A stretch of 64,000 nucleotides of DNA from an uncultured Bacteroidales bacterium (lineage in GTDB: Bacteria > Bacteroidota > Bacteroidia > Bacteroidales > Muribaculaceae). The notes below the pieces were generated by a model. That model saw only the letters and a program-made list of their open reading frames with translations, made no database searches and was not told the origin of the DNA. The DNA lies in the NCBI GenBank assembly GCA_902774055.1, contig CACYGX010000005.1, positions 281,420 to 345,419 of the forward strand, in the 5' to 3' direction. Shown here piece by piece: positions 16,860 through 26,547 of this stretch; position 1 is the stretch's first letter; every line of letters begins with the position of its first letter. A program made the translations under genes and the position numbers.

Positions 16860-18169
16860 GCAGTACGTCTCCACATAGGGTAAAACTAGAGACGTTGGGC
16901 TGCAAACTCAACTTCTCGGAGACTGCCACCATGCAATCGTTACTTGCCGAGCATGGCATCATGCCTGCCGCTCGTGGCGAGGTGCCCGACGTGTGTGTCG
17001 TCAACACCTGCAGTGTGACAGCCCTCGCCGATAGCAAATGCCGCCAGCACATCCGCCACCTTATCCGTCAGTTCCCTGATGCTCTGATGGTGGTCACTGG
17101 CTGCTATGCTCAGCTCAAGGGCAAGGAGATTGCCGAAATTCCTGGTGTAGATATCGTCTTGGGTAGCGAACACAAGGCTGACATCGCCCGCTATATCCTG
17201 CAGTGGTTTGAAGACAGGCAGCAACGCTTGGAGGTGACTCCGTCGCTGGATATCCGCACTTTTTCGCCCTCATGCGACCGTGGCGATCGCACTCGCTACT
17301 GGCTCAAGGTGCAGGATGGCTGTGACTACTGGTGCAGTTATTGCACCATTCCCGCAGCCCGCGGTCGAAGCCGCAGCGGCACCATAGTACAACTCACGGC
17401 CCAGGCTCGCGAGGTGGCAGCCGAGGGTGGCAAGGAGATTGTCATCACGGGCGTGAATATCGGTGACTTTGGCAAAAATACAGGCGAGAACTTTCTCGAT
17501 TTGCTGAAATCGCTCGATGAAATCGAGGGAATTGAGCGTTACCGCATCTCTTCGATCGAGCCCGACTTGCTGACCGACGACATTATTGACTGGTGTTCAC
17601 GCTCGCGGGCTTTCATGCCGCATTTCCATATTCCGCTGCAGAGTGGCAGCGACCCCGTGTTGAAGTTGATGCGTCGCCACTATGACCGACAGTTGTTTGC
17701 CGACAAGGTGCAGCGTTGCCGTGAGTTGATGCCCGACTGCTTCATCGGTGTGGACGTGATGGTGGGCACACGTGGCGAGACGCCTGAACTGTTCGAGGAT
17801 AGCTATAACTTCATCAAGTCCCTTGATGTCCAGCACCTGCATGTGTTCCCCTACAGCGAGCGCCCCGGCACCATGGCCCTGCGCATCCCTTATATTGTCA
17901 CCCAGCAGGACAAGCAGCAGCGGGCGGCCCAGATGATTGCCCTGAGTGACGAGAAACAGGCCGAGTTCACGCGCCGTTACTTGGGCACCGTGCGTCCCGC
18001 CTTGCTGGAGCATGGTCGCGGCAAGGGCATGATGCACGGCTTCACCGACAACTACATTCGCGTGAATGTGGAGCCAGACATGAGCCTGGCCAACCAGATC
18101 GTGAATGTGAAACTTCTGACCCTCAACGACGACCTCACCGTCGATGCCCAAGTCATACCCACTTTATAA
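16856..18169 (+). CDS. mtaB: tRNA (N6-threonylcarbamoyladenosine-37) methylthiotransferase MtaB
   Basis: A 437-residue radical SAM enzyme that would add the 2-methylthio group to t6A37 of ANN-decoding tRNAs. The N-terminal methylthiotransferase domain has the three cluster cysteines in LGCKLNFSE, NTCSVTALAD and TGCYAQLKG. The radical SAM motif is CDYWCSYC (CxxxCxxC). The motif CTIPAARGRSRS and the NTCSVTA form fit MtaB rather than MiaB, which is encoded separately at 55679. A C-terminal TRAM-like region follows. The ATGA overlap with rnr suggests coupling. It is 12 bases upstream of the glycosyltransferase gene. Confidence 0.92.
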   Translation: MSSTSPHRVKLETLGCKLNFSETATMQSLLAEHGIMPAARGEVPDVCVVNTCSVTALADSKCRQHIRHLIRQFPDALMVVTGCYAQLKGKEIAEIPGVDIVLGSEHKADIARYILQWFEDRQQRLEVTPSLDIRTFSPSCDRGDRTRYWLKVQDGCDYWCSYCTIPAARGRSRSGTIVQLTAQAREVAAEGGKEIVITGVNIGDFGKNTGENFLDLLKSLDEIEGIERYRISSIEPDLLTDDIIDWCSRSRAFMPHFHIPLQSGSDPVLKLMRRHYDRQLFADKVQRCRELMPDCFIGVDVMVGTRGETPELFEDSYNFIKSLDVQHLHVFPYSERPGTMALRIPYIVTQQDKQQRAAQMIALSDEKQAEFTRRYLGTVRPALLEHGRGKGMMHGFTDNYIRVNVEPDMSLANQIVNVKLLTLNDDLTVDAQVIPTL

Positions 18170-18181
18170 TTTAATGTGTTG

Positions 18182-19210
18182 ATGAAACGAGTTGCTGTCA
18201 TCATATTGAACTGGAACGGAGTCGATCTGCTGCGTCATTACTTGCCCACAGTGATTGCGGGAACCGATGACTCTATTGCCGACATCATTGTTGCCGACAA
18301 CGGCAGCTCCGATGGGAGCGTGCAGTTGCTTCACGAGGAGTTCCCAGGGATTAAAGTATTGAAGTTTGAACAGAATTACGGTTTTGCCGAGGGCTATAAC
18401 CTGGCTATCGGCCAAACCATGTACCCCTATACCGTGCTGCTGAACAGCGACGTGCGCACGCCTGACGGCTGGCTCAATCCGTTGCTGGACTATATGGAAA
18501 CCCACCCCCAAGTGGGTGCTGTGATGCCCAAGTTGCTGCACGACAGCGAGGACGACTCAGCGATGTTTGACTATGCTGGTGCTGCTGGCGGTTACATCGA
18601 TTGCCACGGCTATCCCTATTGCCGCGGGCGCGTGTTTGAGTATGTCGAGGACGACCATGGGCAGTATGACGACGTCCCCAAGAGCGTTTTTTGGGCTACA
18701 GGCGCGTGCATGATGGTGCGCAGCCAGCTCTATCAGGACGTTGGCGGCTTGGATAAGGATTTCTTTGCCCACATGGAGGAAATCGACCTGTGCTGGCGCA
18801 TCCGCTTGGCGGGCAATGACTTGATGATGATTCCGTCGAGCCACGTCTATCACTTGGGCGGCGGCAGTTTGGCCTATGGCAACCCCAGGAAGACTTACCT
18901 CAACTTCCGTAACAACCTGCTGTTGTTGCACAAGAACCTGCCCCAAGACGAGGGCAAGCGCCTGTTGCTGGTGCGCCGCTTGATGGATGCTCTCGCCTTT
19001 GGCATGGCCTTGGCTAAATTCCACTTCGGTGACGCCAGGGCGATTATCCGTGCCCACCGCGACTTCCGTAAGATGAGAAAAAACTACACTTCACAGCCCA
19101 CTGTCAACCTGTTGAGGCAACTCCCCGAGGAACGCGTCAACATCATCACCGCCCACTACCTGCGTGGCGTGAAACGCTTCACCGACCTGGAAATTCCAAC
19201 TAAAAACTAA
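18182..19210 (+). CDS. Family 2 glycosyltransferase
   Basis: A 342-residue GT2 enzyme, probably membrane-associated, acting on cell-surface glycan precursors. It begins MKRVAVIILNWNGVDLLRHY and has the nucleotide-sugar motifs VADNGSSDGS, LLNSDVRTP (the DxD-type site), ATGACMMVR and HMEEIDLCWR (an ED acceptor-side motif), all typical of rhamnosyl-type GT2 enzymes. The start at 18182 is chosen; GTG 18176 would add two residues. The donor and acceptor are unknown. Its last codons (CCA ACT AAA AAC TAA) already belong to the heptamer array that leads into the next gene. Confidence 0.9.
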   Translation: MKRVAVIILNWNGVDLLRHYLPTVIAGTDDSIADIIVADNGSSDGSVQLLHEEFPGIKVLKFEQNYGFAEGYNLAIGQTMYPYTVLLNSDVRTPDGWLNPLLDYMETHPQVGAVMPKLLHDSEDDSAMFDYAGAAGGYIDCHGYPYCRGRVFEYVEDDHGQYDDVPKSVFWATGACMMVRSQLYQDVGGLDKDFFAHMEEIDLCWRIRLAGNDLMMIPSSHVYHLGGGSLAYGNPRKTYLNFRNNLLLLHKNLPQDEGKRLLLVRRLMDALAFGMALAKFHFGDARAIIRAHRDFRKMRKNYTSQPTVNLLRQLPEERVNIITAHYLRGVKRFTDLEIPTKN

Positions 19211-19244
19211 GGACTAAGGACTGAGGACTAAGGACTAAAAACTA
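19202..19244 (+). repeat. Heptamer array (AAAACTA/AGGACTA) upstream of the aldo/keto reductase
   Basis: Six units in exact 7-base register: AAAACTA, AGGACTA, AGGACTG, AGGACTA, AGGACTA, AAAACTA. The array runs from within the last codons of the GT2 gene, across its stop codon, to within 10 bases of the next ATG (19254). The orientation is sense to the downstream gene. Similar arrays occur at 27294, 28573, 40184 (minus strand) and 57042. Confidence 0.9.
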
Positions 19245-19253
19245 AACAACAAT

Positions 19254-20372
19254 ATGAGAAAGCTTGGATTTGGATTGATGCGTCTGCCGCTGGTAAACCC
19301 CGATGACCAGTCGAGTATTGACATTGAGAAGTTTAAGGCGATGGCCGACAGGTTCATCGAGCGTGGTTTCACCTACTTTGACACGGCCTATCCCTATCAC
19401 GGCGGCAAGAGCGAGGAAGCGTTGCGCGAGGCCGTTGTTAAGCGATATCCGCGCGAAGCCTTCACGGTGACCAGCAAGATGCCCGTCTGGGCCATCAAGG
19501 AACAGGACGACTTGGAGCGCATCTTCAACGAGCAGCTAGAGCGCTGCGGCGTGGATTACTTTGACTACTACTGGCTGCATGCCCTCAACCGCGAGCGCGT
19601 CGAGGTGATGGACCAGATGGACGGTTGGGGCTTTATTGTCCGCAAGAAGGCCGAAGGCAAGATACGCCACGTAGGCTTCTCGTTCCACGACGACTCGGCG
19701 TTGCTGCGCGAAATCCTGGAGAAACATCCCGACATGGAATACGTCCAGTTGCAGATCAACTACCTCGACTGGGACAGTCCCGCCATCGAGAGCAAGACCT
19801 GCTATGACCTGTGTGTCAAGCACGGCAAGCCCGTCATCGTCATGGAGCCTGTCAAGGGCGGTTCGCTTGCCCGTGTCCCTGAGGCCATCGAGCGCTTGTT
19901 CAAGGACTATAATCCCGATGCCAGCCCCGCGTCGTGGGCCATCCGCTACTGCGCTTCGTTGCCCAATGTGTTGACCGTCCTCAGTGGCATGAGCACCATG
20001 GAGCAGCTCGATGACAACACCACCTATATGCAGGATTTCCAACCCCTCAACGACGAGGAACAGGCCATTATCGCCCAGGCGACCCAAGTGATCCGCGACG
20101 CCATTGCCATCCCTTGCACCGCCTGCCGCTACTGCGCTGAAGGCTGTCCGCAGCAGATTGCCATTCCCGAGTACTTCAACCTGTACAACATCGTGCAGCA
20201 GTTCCCCGAGTTGAAGAGTAACAGCAAGCTCTATCATGACCTGATCGCCAAGAGCCACGGCCTTGCCAATGAGTGCCTCGAGTGTGGCCAATGCGAGGCC
20301 CAGTGCCCCCAGCACATCGACATCATCGACAACCTCAAACTCGTCGCCGAGACCTTCGAAGAGGTAAAATAG
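19254..20372 (+). CDS. Aldo/keto reductase with C-terminal 4Fe-4S domain
   Basis: A 372-residue oxidoreductase. The aldo/keto reductase barrel occupies about 1-270 with the catalytic tetrad visible: D and Y in YFDTAYPYHGGKSEEAL, K in VTSKMPVW and H in YWLHAL. The C-terminus carries two ferredoxin-like clusters, CTACRYCAEGCPQ (about 285) and CLECGQCEAQCPQ (about 340). This combination is common in anaerobes and would link NAD(P)H-type carbonyl chemistry to Fe-S electron transfer. The substrate is unknown. The gene follows GT2 across a heptamer array and is the last of the plus-strand run. Confidence 0.9.
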   Translation: MRKLGFGLMRLPLVNPDDQSSIDIEKFKAMADRFIERGFTYFDTAYPYHGGKSEEALREAVVKRYPREAFTVTSKMPVWAIKEQDDLERIFNEQLERCGVDYFDYYWLHALNRERVEVMDQMDGWGFIVRKKAEGKIRHVGFSFHDDSALLREILEKHPDMEYVQLQINYLDWDSPAIESKTCYDLCVKHGKPVIVMEPVKGGSLARVPEAIERLFKDYNPDASPASWAIRYCASLPNVLTVLSGMSTMEQLDDNTTYMQDFQPLNDEEQAIIAQATQVIRDAIAIPCTACRYCAEGCPQQIAIPEYFNLYNIVQQFPELKSNSKLYHDLIAKSHGLANECLECGQCEAQCPQHIDIIDNLKLVAETFEEVK

Positions 20373-20665
20373 AGAAGGATTATTTTTGCAAGCCAGAGGC
20401 TTGCAATACCTCGACGGTGAAGAGGCGTCAAAAAGCAATGGGTGCGTTTTTACCTTCGTTTTTATAACCCATTGATTTCCAGTGTTTCCTTTGAGGGTTC
20501 CATTCAAAATAGGGTGGAGCGGAACTGTTAATGAAGTGTTAAAAGCATTATAGTCCTCATAGTGCAAAGGTAGGACAAACTCCATCATCCTACTATGCCA
20601 AAAAGTTTGGGGCCCTACTGGACGGGCTGGATGGACTGGACCGCCGCTGACGCGGCTCAACTGGA

Positions 20666-20690
20666 CGGCCACGCCAAGGCGAGGCCCTAC
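20666..20690 (+). repeat. Copy of the dispersed palindromic repeat
   Basis: Identical over 25 bases to the copy at 3543-3567 and to 27021-27045 (core GGCCACGCCAAGGCGAGGCC). Similarity to the 27021 copy continues outside the palindrome as ACAAGC-n-TTCGAA...AACAT, so the mobile unit may be longer than the palindrome. Confidence 0.75.
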
Positions 20691-20786
20691 AAGCGTTCGA
20701 AGGGCTAACATTTTTGCTGTTTTTATGAGGTATCTATGAATAGTAATTAATTAAGGGCGCAAAAAGTAATAAAAACGCAAAAATAC

Positions 20787-20817
20787 TTTGTTCATTCGAA
20801 AATAGTGAGTAATTTTG
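20787..20817 (+). promoter_or_regulatory. Orphan consensus promoter
   Basis: TTTG (20787-20790), 19 bases, then TAATTTTG (20810-20817) is an exact match to the Bacteroidota promoter. No gene follows. The first ATG (20836) opens a 29-codon frame that ends inside the first copy of the 48-base direct repeat. It could start a small RNA or be left over from a lost gene. Confidence 0.6.
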
Positions 20818-20889
20818 CACCGTCTAATTGTTACCATGAACCGTAGTGTGACATGGTTGCAAGAAGACATCGCAGTCATGCGATACTTT

Positions 20890-20937
20890 TTGATTCTTGT
20901 TTCGGAAAAATCGGCAATTTTTTAAGAAGCAATCAAG
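20890..20937 (+). repeat. Direct repeat, copy 1 (48 bases)
   Basis: The sequence begins TTGATTCTTGTTTCGGAAAA and ends TTAAGAAGCAATCAAG, with short inverted ends (TTGATT/AATCAA). It recurs at 21457-21505 with a single inserted A. The copies flank about 520 bases without a recognisable gene. Confidence 0.85.
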
Positions 20938-21456
20938 AAAAGTTCAACTGGAATAGGATTGAATCTGTATTACATTCTAACACGTGGACTTTTAGCTTGC
21001 CAATGATTGCTTAGGTGTTTGCCGATACCTCCGAAACATTGGCACGGGCATAGAAGTCCATGTTTTTTTCAAAGGTATCCATGACATGAATGATTACTAT
21101 GAGATATAATCAGTGCTAATGCTGAATTTGGTCAAAAAATACAAACTAAACCGCTGTATATCAGCGGGTTTTACCCCCCCCTCACAGTCGTTCTCAAATG
21201 TGAGGATGTGGTACGATGTTCCATTTTCGGTACTGGATTCTTCTTGCCCGGATGCCTTCATCGGGGTAAAGTGTTTGTGCAATACATTAATGTGTGTTGC
21301 GGCCGTTCTCGTGACAGCGACATGGCAGTCGCCGGCAGATGCTTCGGTGTCATGTCTTCAATTCATGGATGAATGGAGTAATTGTGTGTTCATGCTAGCT
21401 TAAATGCCTATGTAAAAACCTGAAATCATCAGACTACATATCTACACATCTTTTAT

Positions 21457-21505
21457 TTGATTCTTGTTTCGGAAAAATCGGCAAATTTTTTAAGAAGCAA
21501 TCAAG
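21457..21505 (+). repeat. Direct repeat, copy 2 (49 bases)
   Basis: Same sequence as 20890-20937 plus one extra A in the central A/T run. The near identity points to recent duplication or to a mobile unit. Confidence 0.85.
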
Positions 21506-21737
21506 AGTGAGATAATTGACCCCAATCCACGTGTGCGCGCGGACTTATATCTCTAGCTCGACAAAGTAATTGATTGCCTAAAAACCGATGGAAACCGAAA
21601 CGTGAGCTCAAGATAAAGAGTCCGCGTTTTTTATTGTATGTGGTGATCTCAGCAAATATAACTCGTTAACCAGACGCTATATATTATATTAATTTTGATT
21701 TTTTTGTAACATTAATAATAACTAAATCAGACGAAAG

Positions 21738-24700
21738 ATGAAATTATTTACTCTTGCACGTCTCATGGTTGTGATAGCAATCATGAGTCTCGCGGCTCAA
21801 TTACAGGCCGCGCAAGTCTTTCTTGATGCTCAGGCTCCGTACAGCGACAGCAATCCGCAGTGGAAAGTATGGGCCTGGGCCGATGGCCAAAATGGCTATT
21901 GGGTACAAGGCAATGACATTGTCGTCTTGAGCAATGGTCTCATTGAGGCTACGGTCAACGAAGACAACTTCCAGTTTGTCCGTTGTAGCTCTGACGGCAA
22001 CACGGAGTGGAACCGTACTGTAAACCTGAGAACTGTTGCCGACGCTACCTACACCATCACCGGTTGGGGCAGTGGCGGTGGAATGACGGTCGATGTGACC
22101 AATCCCACCTACAACACTGTGACCCTTGACCTGTCGAAGGTGAGCGAGACGGACAATGTGTGGTATGCGTGGGCTTTTGCTACGGGCGGTAACGGTTCGT
22201 GGGTTGCCGGCACGCAATCGGGCAACGATATTGAATTCAACGTTGCCAGTCTCAAGGACAAGGTTATCTTTGTCCGCATGAATGCCAATGGCGCTCCCTC
22301 ATGGAATAATGGCGTCAAGTTGAACCAGACCGATGACCTGACGTTACAGCCTGATGGCACATACGTTATCACCAACCTGGAAAGTACCAACATGACTGGT
22401 TACTGGAAAACCTCGGTTTGGCATCAGGATCCCAATGGTGACCCGGATTCTTACTTGGGCAATCGCCGAGCTCTCGTTGGCCGCCATTGCATGGTTAACA
22501 AGCTCATCAATGTGGTGGGCGTAGGATCTTGGATTACCGATCTCAACAACCTCGTTGATGAGGACTTGAGCAACTATGCCACCTTCCCCAAGATTGCTGA
22601 TGTGGGCGTGGGTGTGAACCCCGTGACCAGTGTGCGTGATACCAAGAATCACTACGCTGCCGGTACAACCGCAGGCTTCAATGTGGTGCTGGCAGCTGAT
22701 GCGTCATTGCTTGGCCTTGATTTGGCCAACTGCTTTGCCATCGCGTTCTATCTTGAAGGCGAATTGCAGCAGACCGTGGCCGTCGATGCAGGTCAAGCCT
22801 TCGGTGGCATCGGCCTGTCATTGATTACCTTGCCGGGTTCAGACGAAGTCAGTCTTGACATCTCGGCAACGGCTCCTTGTGAGTTCGATGAAATCGCGTT
22901 GATGCCTGCTGGTGTGCAAGCCGATGTTGCCAGCGCAGCCAGCATTCGTTATGCCTTTGTGGGCGACCTTATTAAGCATACCATCACCCAAACTTCAATG
23001 CAGAACTATGCTGAAGATCATGGTCGCCTGCCGTTCACTCTCGACCAGGGTGTTATACCACGTGATGGAAGGGAAAATGGTATAATATTAGTTGGATACG
23101 GTTACTGGGCAGGTAGTGACCTGATTAACGATGACTTGACAGATGGTGTGGCCTGGGGATTGCTTTCGGTAGGAACAGCAATGGATGCTCGAATCGGTGC
23201 CGCTATGAACCGTCAAGATCCTGATCAGTCTCAGCCCTTCAAGGCAGGCTCAACTGTGGGCTTTAGTTATGGTAGTGGTAGCCTCTTAAACCTCCCCTTG
23301 GGTGATGCGATTCGCATCAGGCTTTATGAAGGTCACTGGGTAGAAAAATCATCACTTGTTTATGGTACCTACTATGAGTATGAGGAAACTGAAGTACAAG
23401 ACGAGAGCGTGAAGATTAATGTTTTGTCGCTTAAATTGATTCATGGTGGTGATTACCAGGTGACCATCACTGCCGATCATGACTTCTCGCATGCGCGCAT
23501 TTCGTTCCCCACAGGATTGAATCTTAACGTTGGTGGCACTAAGGTGAAATATGCCTTCATTTGTGATCCTGTTGAGGGTTATCACAAGTGCAACCTGGGC
23601 GTGAGCGCTAATGTGGCCCTGTGTGCCGACGATACCCAGTATCAGTTGACCGCCAATGGTGGTGTTCCTGTTACCTGGACGCTGGTTGATGCTCCTGCTG
23701 GTTCCACCGCTACTGTGGATGCTCAGACGGGTCTGCTCACTGGCATCGATGTTGAGGGTGAGTATCGCGTTCGCGCTACCGCTGCCGATGGCTGCTATGA
23801 CGAGATCGTAGTGAAGAGCGGTCTGGATTTCGATACCCGCTGCGACATGCCCATCTCTGGTGATGAGACAGAGTATGTTTTGAGCGAAGAGCTGCCTGGC
23901 GCTGATGGTGCCCTGATTAATATCAACGGCTACCTGCTGAACAAGGAGAACGTGCTCAATGCCAACTATAATGACTATGCCACCTTCAACAGCGCGCTTG
24001 ACGCTACCGTCGTCGAGAACCTGCCCATCGTGGGTGTGAAGAAGGTAAATGGCAATTTCTCCACTGGCTCCAAACGCCGTGTGGGCTTCGTGGTAGAGAC
24101 CAAATCGACGGGCCTGAGTGCTGACGTTGCCGACCTGTTCAATATCCGCTGCTACAAGAACGGCGTGAGGACCTATTGGAAAGTGATTGACGAGACCAAC
24201 GTGGTTAAAGCCAAGGTCATCGGCTCTGATAAGGTGCAGAAACTGCGCTACTCTATCGAGGTTCCCGCCGGTGTGGAATTTGACGAGTTCGCATTGTGGA
24301 AGAGCGGTGTGCTCGATCTTGAAATTGAGCGCTTCAAGGTTTACTACGCCTTTGACGAGGACGCCGAGGGTCAGGATGCTCCCGACGACTGTGGCGACCC
24401 GCTGGGTTGTGCAGGAAAGATGGTTTCCATCTATGACAACGCTACGCTGAACAGCAACGAGATCCAGTTTGCCGGTGCTATCAATGCCGCCAATGTGGTC
24501 GATAACCTGAGCTTCCTGGTAGATGATGATTTAAATACCGGTGTCAGTGTGACCAATACTGTATCGGCTGGTAACGGCATCGTGTTTGCCGTTGACCTGG
24601 GCCGTGTTTACAGCCCGAGGCACCAGATTGGTATCGTGCTTGACAGCAAGACTTATCTTGCTAACGCTAAGGTAGGTAACTGGCTGACCATCAAAACCTA

Positions 24701-26441
24701 TCGCAATGGCGTGAGAATGGATTCGATTAGCGATTGGGGCGTCATTGGCGTCAATGTCATTGGCTATGGCGACAAGAGCTACTTGTATCTGACTCCCACC
24801 ATGCCCTATGACGAGGTGCGCATTACCGTTGCTGCCCTTGTTGATGCGTTGGACTTTGACACCAAGTACTTCGGTATCTTTGTCCGCAGCGACTATGACG
24901 GTGACGGCACGCCCGACTGTCAGGACGACTACATCTGTCCCAACCCGCTCGGCGTTGACGTGAGATACGAGAGCGAGTTTGATGCCGTTAACGAGCGTAA
25001 CCTGTACAAGAACACTGTTAAGGTTTACAACCTGCCTGACTCTCCCGTGATGGTTGAACAGTTGACCGAGGGTTCAGAAATCAGGGTTTATCGTGTGGAC
25101 AATGATGCGCTGGTAGGTACCGCCACCGTGACTGGTGTTACCACCAACCAAGACGGCTCTTACAGCATCGCTTACAGCAATACTCCTAACTCCTCGAGTC
25201 AGGATCACGTGGATGCTAACCGTTATCCCGATGCGACAGGCACCCTTACTGCCGATGAATGGGGATATGTGAACTTTGAGGACCTGTTTATCCTTGACCA
25301 GTTCTCGGCTCCCACCAGCACTAACATGCACAGCACTGACTATCACTACAAGGCTATCTTGATCAATAACCTGAGGAGTCAGCGCACCGAGAGCCAAGTG
25401 ATGGAGGTTCCCGTCCTGAAGACCGCACATGTGGCGAATGCCGCAACATTCACCCTGGAAGATGTCCAGAGCGACACCGATCACCACCTGGCTAACGCCC
25501 CCGTCGATATCTATGTGCAGATGAAGAATGACCTGGATATCCAGAGGTATGAGGCCCTCAGGGTTGCCAACAATGCCGCAGAAACTGTGGCTGCCGCTAC
25601 CCGCGTCGATGACCTTACCTTTGCAAGAACGAGCAAGCAAGAGGATGGCCAGATGAAGAATTGGGGTACTGTAGTCTTCTCAAATGTAGATGACGTGCAG
25701 ACCGTTGTCCTGCGTGACAGTACGATGCAGTCGCTGGCTGAATATGTGCCCACCATCTTCGCTTACACTCCCAGCTATGATAAGGTGAATAAGGATCAGA
25801 TTGTCCTGAGTTCTTATGGTGCTGACCGCTTGACCGACGACATAGCACACTTGAACATGTCGGTAATGGCCGTCGAGAAGTCAGAGCCTTACAATGGCTA
25901 CAGGTCCTATACCGCCGACATCTCGTTGAACGGTCAAGTACCCAACGACATGGAGCAATACTATTATCGCATCTGGCGTGTAATGCCCGATGGATCAGAG
26001 GTGCTGCTCAATACCCTCGAGAGCCAGAGTGGTGGCACAGGCGAATCGGCCTGGGCTCAGAACTACGAAGCGTTGAAGGGTACTTATCCTGGCGCGACAA
26101 TCAGCGTGCGCGACATCTTCGCCGCTCCCTCGATTGGTGAGGGTGAGTCACTGACTATTTCCTATATCGCTCGCTTGTATGCCGAGAAAGAACTTCCCAG
26201 CCTGCAGTTAAGGAACAGGGCTGGTGGCTCGGGCTATGGCATTGCACCCGCTGGCGGTTCAGGCGAATGGAATGATGGCACCCCGACCGGCGTCAACGAG
26301 ATGACCAGTGCTTTGGTACCCATGAAGACGACGTATTACAACGCTCTGGGTATGAGTTCAAGCACTCCATTTGATGGATTAAATATTATTGTAATTCAAT
26401 ACACTAACGGAAAAACCGTGGTTCAAAAACACACGTATTAA
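21738..26441 (+). CDS. Giant secreted repeat protein with a T9SS-like C-terminus
   Basis: A 1567-residue surface or secreted protein of unknown function. Residues 1-24 (MKLFTLARLMVVIAIMSLAA...) form a signal peptide. Two tandem modules follow (VWAWADGQNGYW and WYAWAFATGGNGSW, about 40-225), which resemble carbohydrate-binding modules of the starch-binding type. At least four copies of a roughly 200-residue beta domain come next, recognisable by NLVDEDLSNYATF, NDDLTDGVAWG, NANYNDYATF and VDDDLNTGVSVT, with an Ig-like segment between copies two and three. A calcium-type motif YDGDGTPDCQDD lies near residue 1055. The C-terminus (YYNALGMSSSTPFDGLNIIV, then YTNGKTVVQK) resembles a type IX secretion sorting domain. 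An adhesin or glycan-binding role is inferred. It has its own terminator. Confidence 0.85.
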   Translation: MKLFTLARLMVVIAIMSLAAQLQAAQVFLDAQAPYSDSNPQWKVWAWADGQNGYWVQGNDIVVLSNGLIEATVNEDNFQFVRCSSDGNTEWNRTVNLRTVADATYTITGWGSGGGMTVDVTNPTYNTVTLDLSKVSETDNVWYAWAFATGGNGSWVAGTQSGNDIEFNVASLKDKVIFVRMNANGAPSWNNGVKLNQTDDLTLQPDGTYVITNLESTNMTGYWKTSVWHQDPNGDPDSYLGNRRALVGRHCMVNKLINVVGVGSWITDLNNLVDEDLSNYATFPKIADVGVGVNPVTSVRDTKNHYAAGTTAGFNVVLAADASLLGLDLANCFAIAFYLEGELQQTVAVDAGQAFGGIGLSLITLPGSDEVSLDISATAPCEFDEIALMPAGVQADVASAASIRYAFVGDLIKHTITQTSMQNYAEDHGRLPFTLDQGVIPRDGRENGIILVGYGYWAGSDLINDDLTDGVAWGLLSVGTAMDARIGAAMNRQDPDQSQPFKAGSTVGFSYGSGSLLNLPLGDAIRIRLYEGHWVEKSSLVYGTYYEYEETEVQDESVKINVLSLKLIHGGDYQVTITADHDFSHARISFPTGLNLNVGGTKVKYAFICDPVEGYHKCNLGVSANVALCADDTQYQLTANGGVPVTWTLVDAPAGSTATVDAQTGLLTGIDVEGEYRVRATAADGCYDEIVVKSGLDFDTRCDMPISGDETEYVLSEELPGADGALININGYLLNKENVLNANYNDYATFNSALDATVVENLPIVGVKKVNGNFSTGSKRRVGFVVETKSTGLSADVADLFNIRCYKNGVRTYWKVIDETNVVKAKVIGSDKVQKLRYSIEVPAGVEFDEFALWKSGVLDLEIERFKVYYAFDEDAEGQDAPDDCGDPLGCAGKMVSIYDNATLNSNEIQFAGAINAANVVDNLSFLVDDDLNTGVSVTNTVSAGNGIVFAVDLGRVYSPRHQIGIVLDSKTYLANAKVGNWLTIKTYRNGVRMDSISDWGVIGVNVIGYGDKSYLYLTPTMPYDEVRITVAALVDALDFDTKYFGIFVRSDYDGDGTPDCQDDYICPNPLGVDVRYESEFDAVNERNLYKNTVKVYNLPDSPVMVEQLTEGSEIRVYRVDNDALVGTATVTGVTTNQDGSYSIAYSNTPNSSSQDHVDANRYPDATGTLTADEWGYVNFEDLFILDQFSAPTSTNMHSTDYHYKAILINNLRSQRTESQVMEVPVLKTAHVANAATFTLEDVQSDTDHHLANAPVDIYVQMKNDLDIQRYEALRVANNAAETVAAATRVDDLTFARTSKQEDGQMKNWGTVVFSNVDDVQTVVLRDSTMQSLAEYVPTIFAYTPSYDKVNKDQIVLSSYGADRLTDDIAHLNMSVMAVEKSEPYNGYRSYTADISLNGQVPNDMEQYYYRIWRVMPDGSEVLLNTLESQSGGTGESAWAQNYEALKGTYPGATISVRDIFAAPSIGEGESLTISYIARLYAEKELPSLQLRNRAGGSGYGIAPAGGSGEWNDGTPTGVNEMTSALVPMKTTYYNALGMSSSTPFDGLNIIVIQYTNGKTVVQKHTY

Positions 26442-26494
26442 TGTCTTTTTAAATAAAAAGAAGTTAGTAATTTTTCATCATTATCCTAAAAGTG

Positions 26495-26529
26495 TGGGGG
26501 CATGTCGTGAAGACATGCTCCCATTTTAA
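26495..26529 (+). terminator. Terminator of the giant secreted protein gene
   Basis: GGGGGCATGTC (26496-26506) pairs with GACATGCTCCC (26512-26522), including one G-T pair, followed by ATTTTAATT. Confidence 0.8.
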
Positions 26530-26547
26530 TTATCGCGCAGTGCGCGC

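Larger units (their letters stand above)
20373..21737. other. 1.4 kb gene-free interval with hairpins, a dispersed repeat and a direct repeat
   Basis: No convincing gene is seen. In order it holds a hairpin TTGCAAGCC-aga-GGCTTGCAA (20386-20406), an 8-base inverted repeat CAATGGGT...ACCCATTG (20436-20474), a copy of the palindromic repeat (20666-20690), an orphan consensus promoter (20787-20817), two copies of a 48/49-base direct repeat (20890, 21457), and a CCGCTG-tatat-CAGCGG hairpin (21151-21167) followed by GTTTT. Open frames of 60-96 codons here lack family features and look like decayed DNA. A TAATTTTG box at 21690-21697 could start the following large gene. Confidence 0.7.

Noticed and set aside
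21097-21403. Frames of 61 and 96 codons before the giant secreted protein gene
   Set aside because: They overlap each other on opposite strands and a terminator-like hairpin, and no domain is recognisable; possibly decayed DNA but not supportable as genes.
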